Of a stretch of DNA of 64,000 nucleotides, positions 55,844 to 64,000 are shown in pieces (position 1 is the stretch's first letter; every line of letters starts with the position of its first letter). A program made the translations under genes and the position numbers. The notes below the pieces were generated by a model. It had not been told where the DNA came from. It worked only from the letters and a program-made list of their open reading frames with translations, and did not search any database. The stretch is from Chlorella sorokiniana (Eukaryota; Chlorophyta; Trebouxiophyceae; Chlorellales; Chlorellaceae). The DNA is taken from contig CP084611.1 of assembly GCA_025917655.1 (NCBI GenBank), forward strand, positions 4,712,001-4,776,000. The letters are read 5' to 3'.

Positions 55844-58800
55844 CTAGATGAGGCGCTTCCAGCGGCAGTACATCATGACTGAGGTGAAGATGACGATGGC
55901 CCCAATGCCGGTGCTGATGGACACAGCCAGGAACCAGGAGTAGGGAGCCTGGCCCTCGATGTCGGGCTGCAGCATCACGTTCATGGCAAACAGGCCGGTG
56001 ATGGCGGTGACGAGGGCCACCGAGGCGCTGAAGGAGGTCAGCACCAGGTCCAACTGCATAGACGCAACGAGGGGGCAGGGCAGCGCTGGAAGCGAAATCA
56101 GGGCGGACGGCAGCCGCAGAACGCCGCACAGTGGCAGGCACACGTGCGCTGCGTGCGCGGCAGCGTGGGGTGGCCGTTTCTGGCGGGTGGGGTGCAGTTT
56201 TGTCCGCTTCCGCTTCCGACCCGTCCCCATTTCCTCACCCGAATGAGCGCATTGCGGTGCGAATCGAGCTCGATGTTGATGTAATCCTGCGCACACGCAG
56301 GGTTGGGCAGGAGGTGCGGGGCAGGTCCGTGAGTTCACAGGGGTGACCGAGGGAGGGCAGAGACCATCCGCCCACAGCACACTGCAGCTGGGGCTGCGGC
56401 TGCCTGCCCCCAGTCCACTGCCGCACACGTGCCAGCAGGCAGCGAGGTGGAGGAAGTAGGCAAGGCGCACCTCTGTATCGTCGATGTACTCGCACAGTGT
56501 TTGCAGCTTGTTGTAAGTGTTGTCAATCTGGGTGGAGTGAGGAAGGAGGGTGACGAGGGTGGGGAGGGTGGTGTGCTCAAGGCGAGAGTGAGCAGAAAGG
56601 AAGGGGGACCAGAGTTGCGATCTCACGCTTCCCGCGCCACGCCGCCCGCCCCTCGCCGCACGCTGCTGTCGGCAAGCTCCCAGCCAGCTTACCCCCGCCC
56701 CCATCCCTGACGCACTTCACCCTCTCGCCTGCGCTCGTCTGGGTTCACATGCCTCACACCCCATCCCTCACATACCTTGCCTCACAGGCAACAACAGCAA
56801 CCCGCCACAGCCCACCTGCATGAAGTAGGGTTCCATCAACATCTCCACCACCGCCACGTCCGGGTCGTCTTCCAGATCGGTGGAATCAGAGGAGGCGGAG
56901 GAGGCGGACTTGGGGGTCATCGGGGTCATGGCCTCCAGGGCGGCGGGCTGCAAGTGGAGAACAGTGGGCCAGAAGCAAGTGGGGAACAGTGGGCCAGAAG
57001 CAAGTGGGGAACAGTGGGCCAGAAGCAAGTGGGGAACAGTGGGCCAGAAGCAAGTGGGGAACAGTGGGCCAGAAGCAAGTGGGGAACAGTGGGCCAGAAG
57101 GGTGGCGAGAGGTGGGATGAGGGGAGAGAAGGCAGCAGGTGGTCAGCTGTCGAGCACGGCGGGCGAGGCGTACACACAGGGCGCCAGCGCGGCAGGAGGC
57201 ACGCAAACGAGGCACGCCGCGGCGCGCCACGGCGGCTAGGGATGCTGCGACAGGCGGCCAAGCAGCGGCGCTCGTGCAAGGTGCTCTGCAAGAAAGACCG
57301 CACCTCTGCGCCGCTGGCGCCCGTGTAGGGCAGCGGCACGTCGAAGGGCGTGGCTGCGCCGGAGCGCACGTGGCGGTTGAACAGCTCCAGACGCTCCTCC
57401 TCCTGGCAGGGGAGCAGGGGGTGCAGTGCGGCGGAGAGGTGTGCATGCGCGCGCTTGCCGGGGCGGGCCTTCTCCACGTTCAGGGCAAGGCATGCTGGAG
57501 CAAGGGCCGCCAGGGGGCGGTTGGTGACGCCGCCCCACCAGGCTCGGGACGTTGTAATTACAGCTCTTGGCTTCCGTACACACACCACACCTGTGCGCGC
57601 GCGCGCGCCCCCCACACACACACCACCCATCCCCGCACCGCAAAACACACACCCACACACTGCCCCACCCCCTCATCAGCAGACCTTGGCCGTGAGGTTG
57701 AGGTCCTTCATGTCTGAGTCGTCATCCAGGAACTTCTCCAGCACCTCCCGCAGCGTCTCCACCCGTGTCGTCAGCCGCACCATTCGGTTCTTGATGCGTC
57801 GCACGCGCTCCAGGTTGGAGGTGTTGATCTGTGGGGGGTGCATGGGTGGGATGGGGGTTGGGGGTTGGGGATACAAAAAAGCAGGCGGCAATCGGTCTCA
57901 ACCAAAGCCCCAAAGTCGTGTGTGTGTGTGTGTGGGGGGTGCCAGGGTTGGCAACGTGAGGCAGCAAAGGCCCAAGGCAGCAAAGACCAGCGGCCAGAAC
58001 GCGACCGAAGATATCAAGGAAGCTTTGCACGCTGACTTCCTTCCCATCCCCCGCCAATTCTCACTCAACCCCGTCTCAAAGACCTACATCCACGAAATTT
58101 GCTTCCGCCCACACACCTTGCCAGTCAGAGCATCCAGCGCGGGATGCGCCGCCGCCTCCAGGTCGCCCGTCAGCCGCTCGAGGTACTGAGAAACCGTGTC
58201 CAGCGCAATTTCCAGCGCCCGCAGCTCGAAGGGCAGCTCCTCGTGCGCCGCGGGGATGGAGGAGAGCGGGACGGGGCCACTGGGGCCGCTGCTGCCGCCG
58301 CCTGTGCGCCATGTGAGCAGCAAGTGTCGGCGTTGGGGCTCGGCGGAACCCCTGCACCGACGCACTGGCAGCCTGCACACCCTCCCCAAGCCTGCAAACC
58401 CAGTCACACCATCGCTCCCAGCGCAAGCTCACCGGCTGCACCTGCCAGGTTGGCAGCGGACTGCGACACAAACAGGCCGCCGGGGCCGCTGGTGGCGCGG
58501 CGGCGGCGGCGGCGGCGGCGGCACGCAGCCGCCGCTGCAGCTCCTCCACAAACGACTGGGTGTTGGCGTCTTCCAAGTTGGTGATGTAGATGTTGTCTGA
58601 AAGGGCAGAGCGGGGAAGGGCAGCCTTTCAAGAGGGGGTGTGAAGCAGCTCCAACAGCCGGAGGCACTCCTTCCCAGCCCGGTTACGACTGGCAGCGCAC
58701 CCATGGCAATGATGCACTTGATGAACTCCAGATTCACCACGATGGCGCGCTCACGGGCCAGGATGGCCGAGGGATAACTGGTGGCCAGCTGAGGGTCCAT

Positions 58801-59502
58801 CAGCCTGCGGGCGGCGGCAGCGGCATCGGCGGTGGCAGCACGTTTGGCTGCAGGCAGTGCATGCCAACAGGCAGGTTGAACCAGCGAGCAGTCGCCTCAG
58901 GCATGCATGCCAAGGCGCCTGCGTTTTCTTTGTCGGCGGCAGCCACACGGGCAGAGGGCAGCGGCGCAGGCACCAGCCAGAGCGCTGCGAGCGGCGGTGC
59001 CAGCTCACCTGAGGTCTCGCAGCTGCACGCCCAGCCCAGCTGTCACCCGCAGCTTGGCCAGCTCCAGATGCCGCACGTCGCCATGAGGGTTGACCGCCAG
59101 CCACTTACGCACAGCCAAGCTCTTGACCTAGAGAGAGCGGCAGGCAGGCGGGGCAGGCTTCAGCAACAGGCAGGACAGGACACAGGAGTCACTCAGCGGC
59201 TGCCCCTGCAAGGTTGACCGCAGGGACCAACTGCGCCTGGCATGCGGCCCAGCGCACTGCTGCGCTGTGGATAAGGCTGTGGCATGGGAGTCTGACGCCA
59301 CACGTGGCGGCGCCGCGGCGCTGCCACCCGTGAGGTCTACCTGCGCCTTCGCCTTTGCGGCTCCTGCTGCAGCAGCCGCCGCTGCTGCACTGTCGGGAAG
59401 GAACTGGGCCACCTTCTCCACAGCAGGCACAGCCGCGCCCTTGTCGCCGGTCATGACAGTGAGCTGGGAGAGCTGCGTGATCGGCTTGCCCCCGTTCTCC
59501 AT
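55844..59502 (-). CDS. MRS2: MRS2/CorA-type magnesium transporter, tandem copy 1
   Basis: A pentameric Mg2+ channel family member of internal membranes. Eleven exons were placed: 59341-59502, 59009-59127, 58701-58804, 58433-58596, 58117-58301, 57685-57828, 57304-57402, 56816-56947, 56471-56527, 56239-56286 and 55844-56053, for about 474 residues. Landmarks are VKSLAVRKWLAVNPHGDVRH, NLEFIKCIIAMDNIYITNLE, LPFELRALEIALDTVSQYLE, RIKNRMVRLTTRVETLREVL, LDDDSDMKDLNLTAK, VVEMLMEPYFMQ and IDNTYNKLQTLCEYIDDTE. The last exon holds both membrane spans. The loop motif after span 1 reads LFAMNVML, so GMN is AMN. One base is missing in the GCC repeat of exon 4 (about 58500-58515). A 25-base minisatellite sits in intron 7. 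The right neighbour is its duplicate. Confidence 0.93.
56951..57100. repeat. 25-base minisatellite, six units
   Basis: The element GGGCCAGAAG recurs at 56968, 56991, 57016, 57041, 57066 and 57091 or within a base or two, with a near-perfect 25-base period. It lies in intron 7 of MRS2 copy 1, starting just past the acceptor of exon 8. MRS2 copy 2 has no such array at the matching place. Confidence 0.92.
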
Positions 59503-60191
59503 TGTACACTGCCCCTGATGATTTGCAGGGGCTGCAGCAGTTTACATCGAACACCCGTGGGCCTTGAGTCGAACGGCGGCGAAGCGGGGGAAGTCGGGGA
59601 GCCCAACTGATATAAAAAGGCCGTCAACACAGTGCAAGGACGGAAGTCTTGCAGCACGGTTCGCTAGGGAAGAACAGGCCAGAAGGCAGCGCCGCCACCC
59701 GTGCCGCCACATCACAGCCGACAGGCGGGTGCATCAGCGGCAAACAATAGTCAGGGTAACTGGACAGTGTTTGATGGGCATGGGTGTATGTACCGAGGCT
59801 ATCACGGCAGCGAGAGGGAAACGGGCATGGTGTTCATTGAAGTAGAAGCGGATAGGCTGAGTTCAGCCAGGGCAAGCAACAAGCAAACTCAAGGCAAAGG
59901 CCAGGTTCAAAGGCCATTACAGCCGAAACAGAAATGCACAACCAAACAGGGCGAAAAAGCTGCACAATACTTGCAGGCATGTCAGCCTTTGGATGGCATC
60001 AGGACCGTGTGGCAAGAGCATGAAGAGGTGTACGGCCGTGGGCGGGCGGGCGGGCGGCCTGTGGGCGGTTGCCTGCATCTCGATGCAATTCAGCTCCGCT
60101 GATACCAGCAGAATGATGCTGATCCAGCGGGGCGAGCAAATTCCGGGTGCGCCCTTCTCCAGGCCAAGGGGCCGTCAGCAGGCTGTCGCTA
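59503..60191. promoter_or_regulatory. Promoter of MRS2 copy 1 and 3' flank of copy 2
   Basis: The first 40 or so bases upstream of the copy-1 ATG (including TTTACATCGAACACCC) match the same position upstream of copy 2 (TTTACATCGAGCACCC near 63535). The motif GCCGCCACCCGTGCCGCC at about 59690 recurs as GCCGCCACCTGTGCCGCC at about 63711. The duplication therefore includes promoter DNA. TTACA at 59917-59921 could end the copy-2 transcript. Confidence 0.6.
59917..59921 (-). terminator. TGTAA polyadenylation signal of MRS2 copy 2
   Basis: A minus-strand TGTAA about 275 bases past the stop at 60192. Confidence 0.45.
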
Positions 60192-63100
60192 CTAGATAAG
60201 GCGCTTCCAGCGGCAGTACGCAATCACTACCGAGAAGACGAGGATGGCCCCTAGGCCGGTGCTGATGGACACCCCCAGGAACCAAGAATAGGGGGCCACT
60301 TCTTCCCCTGGTTGCAGCATCACGTTCATGGCAAACAGGCTGGTGATGGCGGTGACGAGGGCCACCGAGGCGCTGAAGGAGGTCAGCACCAGGTCCAGCT
60401 GCATAGACGCAACGAGGAGGGCAGGGCAGCGCTGGAAGCGAAGCCAGGGCGGACGACAGCTGCAGAGCGCCGCGCAGTGGCACGCACACATGGTGAGTGG
60501 TTGCATGCGCTGCAGCATGGGGGTGGCCATTTCCGGCGGGCGGGTTGCGTTTTCCCGCTTCCGCTTCCGACCTACCCCCATTTCCTCACCCGGATGAGCG
60601 CGTTGCGCTTCGAGTCCAGTTCAATGTTGATGTAATCCTGGGGGAAGCGGGGCACGGGCTGGACGCAGATGTGGGTGCTGGTGACACGCCGGCCCTCTCA
60701 AGGAGAAACCCTGAGACAAGATCCCGACTTGGCCACGCCCGTTCAGCATGGATACAAAGCACGCCTCCCCAGACGCACCGCCACCGACACCGCACCTCAG
60801 TGTCGTCGATGTACTCGCACAGTGTTTGCAACTTGTTGTAGGTGTTGTCCACCTTTCGTTGAGGTTGGAGGTGGGAGTCGGGGTGGGGGCCACAGGAAGA
60901 GCCATGATGTCAGGATGATCCTTGCAGCCTGGCTTGATCAATGGCGGAGTTGACCCCAAACCTCTCTCTGAAAAACACGGGACGCATGCAAACAGGAAGC
61001 ATCCCTAGGAAACAAAGACTGAAACAGGAGAAGGGGAAGCACCTGCATGAAGTAGGGTTCCATCAACATCTCCACCACCGCCACATCCGGGTCGTCTGCT
61101 AAGTCGGTGGAGTCGCTGGAGGCAGAGGAGGCTGATTTGGGAGTGGCGGCAGCTAGAACTGCAACAGGCTGCATCGGGGTGGAAGGATGGCAGAGTTGCC
61201 TGGTGTGCTTTGGGTGGGAGGGGTGGGAGGGGACACAGGGTATGAGGAAGATGTGGCAGCAAACACAAATCACATGGCATGGTGGAGTCATGTAGCTAAG
61301 GAGGCCAACTGAGCGTCACTTCAGCAGCGCGGCGTGATGGCAGCAATGCGGCCGCACCTCTGCCCCACTGGCCCCTGTGTATGGCAGCGGCACGTCAAAG
61401 GGCGTGGCGGCACCAGAGCGCACATTGCGGTTGAACAGCTCCAGGCGCTCCTCCTCCTGTAGGCATCCGTGGGTGAGGGGTGTGTGAATAGTCTGATAGT
61501 GGATGGGTATGCACGTGCACTTGTGTGGGGGTGGGGGTGGGGGTGGGGGTGGGTGGGGTGGGGTGGGGGCGCTCAGCGCTGGCACAGCTGTTTTCCCACA
61601 CCGGCAGGTGCTGCTACGATGGAGCGGAAACATGCACGAAGACCGCTTGCTTGGGAACAAGAAGCATCTTGTAGTCTTTGCCTTCCGCTCCACATGAAAA
61701 AAAAAGAAAAACACTCTGCCCCACCCCCTCATCAGCAGACCTTGGCCGTGAGGTTGAGGTCCTTCATGTCTGAGTCGTCATCCAGGAACTTCTCCAGCAC
61801 CTCCCGCAGCGTCTCCACCCGCGTCGTCAGCCGCACCATTCGGTTCTTGATGCGCCGCACGCGCTCCAGGTTGGAGGTGTTGATCTGTGAATGTGGGTGG
61901 GTGAAGTGAGTGGGTGAGTGGATGGGGACGTCAGCGAGGGGTTTCACATTGACAGTCACCCTTAAGTGACTTTTAATGCAAACAAGCAAGCAAGTGCCAA
62001 AGCAGGGGTTGCAGGGTGTCACAAGAGAAGGACTGCTGGGAATCACGAAAGTGAACAGGCCCTGGCCAGCGGCCAGAAGGCCACCCAAGCATGAAAAGTA
62101 GGCCAGCCAACAGAGCCCCTGACCCAGCCTGCTCTCTCCTCCAATGACAATATCTCACAGACCCACATCTGCCCATACACCTTGCCAGTCAGAGCATCCA
62201 ACGCGGGATGCGCCGCCGCCTCCAGGTCGCCCGTCAGCCGCTCGAGATACTGGGAAACCGTGTCCAGTGCAATTTCCAGCGCCCGCAGCTCAAAGGGCAG
62301 CTCCTCGTGCGCCGCGGAGATGGAGGAGAGCGGGACGGGGCCACTTGGGCTGCCGCTGCCGCAACCTGTGCGTCAACTTGAGGCGGTGAGGTGGGCAATG
62401 AGGTATGGCGTACGGGAAGGGTGCCACCATGTACCGACAAGCCGCAATGCCGCCCCGCCCTGCATGCAAACCACGTGCATCCCTCCAGCGCGAACGCTCA
62501 CATGCTGCATCTGCCAGGTTGGCAGCGGACTGCGACACAAACAGGCCGCCGGGGCCGCTGGTGGCAGCGACCGCGGCGGCGGCACGCAGCCGCCGCTGCA
62601 GCTCCTCCACAAACGACTGGGTGTTGGCGTCTTCCAGGTTGGTGATGTAGATGTTGTCTGGGGAAACGATTGCAAAGGAGGCGCATCCCCATGAGAAGGC
62701 AGAACAGAGCAGGGCAGACCACCCTGTCGTAGGTCATGCGGGATGCAGCAAAAACACCAAGGAGGCCTCACCCATGGCAACGATGCACTTGATGAACTCC
62801 AGGTTCACCACAATGGCACGTTCACGGGCCATGATGGCCGAAGGGTAGCTTGTAGCCAGCTGCGGGTCCATCAGCCTGGAAGGTAGCAGCGGCAGCAGGT
62901 GGGATTGTAAGCGCTTCGTGCAAGACAGACCGGCCAGCAAGCTGTCGCAAGGTGGCGCGAAGAAGTGCGTCACGCTCATGGCTGCACTCCTGTCAGGCCG
63001 TGGCGCCATGATTCGTCAACTGGTGCTGCAGGCAACTTGCGGAAGACCATGGCGCCGGGCGGAGCGGTGCAAGCAGCAGTGCCGGCTCACCTGAGGTCCC

Positions 63101-63496
63101 GCAGCTGCACGCCAAGCCCAGCTGTCACCCGCAGCTTGGCCAGCTCTAGATGCCGCACCTCGCCATGAGGGTTGACCGCCAGCCACTTGCGCACGGCAAA
63201 GGTTTTGACCTGAAAGGAACAAACAGGAGAGACCATGGAAAGGGTGGGGCCACACGCCAGCAAGTAATTCAGTAACTCCCCTGTGCTCGCACACCGCCCA
63301 GAGTGACATCTTTTGGCAGCACGCCGCCAGCTGCCTGCTTTACCTGGGCCTTGGCCTTTGGGGCTCCTGCGGCAGCGGCCGCGACTGTCGCACTATCCTG
63401 AAGGAATTGGGCCACCTTATCCACCGCTGGCGCAGTCGTGTCGTTGCCGCCTGTCAAGACTGTGACGTGCATGCTCGGCTTGCTCGCGTTCTCCAT
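60192..63496 (-). CDS. MRS2: MRS2/CorA-type magnesium transporter, tandem copy 2
   Basis: A head-to-tail duplicate of the left neighbour with the same eleven-exon structure: 63344-63496, 63091-63209, 62772-62875, 62502-62657, 62181-62365, 61741-61884, 61358-61456, 61043-61168, 60796-60852, 60590-60637 and 60192-60398. These sum to 466 codons with no frame error. Several exons have exactly the same length as in copy 1. The protein begins MENASKPSMHVTVLTGGND and repeats all the copy-1 landmarks. The membrane loop reads SLFAMNVMLQPGEE, again AMN rather than GMN. Divergence is greatest in the N-terminal leader and lowest in the coiled-coil exon 61741-61884. It is likely a membrane Mg2+ channel. 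The two copies may form mixed pentamers, which is inference. Confidence 0.94.
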
Positions 63497-64000
63497 TATG
63501 CACCGTTCCTGGTGGGTGAAGTGGCTTCAGCGATTTACATCGAGCACCCCTATTTAATAGCGGCGCTGAGGAGGATTCGCCGGGCACAGATGCGAGAATG
63601 TCGCCCTTGTATCACAGGAGCTGGTCATCGCGCTGATCGAAAGACAGGATGAAGAGTAATGCCACCAACGGTGACGGGGAACGTCCATGAGGCCCAGCAG
63701 CTGCTGTCTGCCGCCACCTGTGCCGCCGCTCAGCAGGCGACAAGCAGGTGCAGCGGCGGCATGCAGCTGAAGCTTGTCACGCGTTTAGACATGCTAAAAG
63801 ACTTGATGACCGCCATTACTTACAGCTCGGCACAGCAGTCACACGCCCCACAACTGCCGCCGCCCACAACAATTTCTGCGACCACCATCCTACTGTTTTG
63901 TACTTGTACTTGTACTTGTACTTGAAACGCAGACTCCTCCAGTGCAGGTGCTGCGCATGGATCACTGATGCTGTGCCGCGCGGCCTGCTGGGTTTCACGC
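63497..64000. promoter_or_regulatory. Upstream region of MRS2 copy 2
   Basis: The part nearest the gene is similar to the upstream region of MRS2 copy 1, as noted there. No further gene is recognised before the window ends. Confidence 0.45.
63899..63924. repeat. (TACTTG)n hexanucleotide microsatellite
   Basis: Four consecutive TACTTG units upstream of MRS2 copy 2. Confidence 0.9.

Noticed and set aside
56951-57100. CRISPR-like array
   Set aside because: The units are contiguous with no unique spacers. It is a minisatellite in an intron of a nuclear gene.

Overview
The window looks like nuclear DNA of a GC-rich trebouxiophyte green alga, probably the Chlorella/Micractinium group. This is inferred from intron-dense genes with short GT-AG introns, alanine/glycine/glutamine-rich linkers, two RWP-RK regulators, plant-type gene families (MRS2, ARP4, RabGGTA, GLR) and TGTAA polyadenylation signals. 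No rRNA, tRNA, CRISPR array, organellar gene or viral element was recognised. Each CDS entry spans the start codon to the stop codon of a spliced gene, with exons given in the text where they could be read.

Layout. 1-110: tail of a gene running in from the left. 1043-3313 and 4855-~7448 (-): two RWP-RK transcription factors in tandem. 8257-10413 (-): ARM-like helical-repeat protein. 11094-15303 (-): secreted subtilase with a C-terminal fucolectin (F5/8C-like) domain. 16269-17314 (+): SLX9-like ribosome-biogenesis protein. 17836-22315 (-): ARP4, whose sixth intron holds a complete SNU13 gene on the other strand (19888-20639). 22623-24945 (+): Rab geranylgeranyltransferase alpha, head to head with ARP4. 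25594-25991: a long foldback hairpin in gene-free DNA. 27028-28765 (-): C-factor-like SDR, with two degenerate copies of its first-exon region further right. 29923-31127 (-): uncharacterised protein. 31631-34339 (+): LON-domain protein. 34980-37552 (+): polytopic membrane protein. 39049-43976 (+): membrane-anchored DUF229 phosphatase/sulfatase-fold protein. 44767-48834 (-): ionotropic glutamate receptor without an N-terminal domain. ~50316-55192 (+): ER lectin of OS-9 type with saposin/canopy-like, ShKT and MRH modules and a C-terminal HDEL. 55844-59502 and 60192-63496 (-): tandem MRS2 magnesium-transporter paralogues with AMN in place of GMN.

The genes do not form a pathway. They are mostly single-copy housekeeping genes (splicing/snoRNP, chromatin, Rab prenylation, ER quality control, Mg2+ transport) plus regulators and surface or secreted proteins. 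Many clearly conserved genes need one or more single-base corrections, mostly in homopolymers, to stay in frame. I read these mainly as assembly errors rather than pseudogenes, so protein models taken directly from this sequence will be broken.
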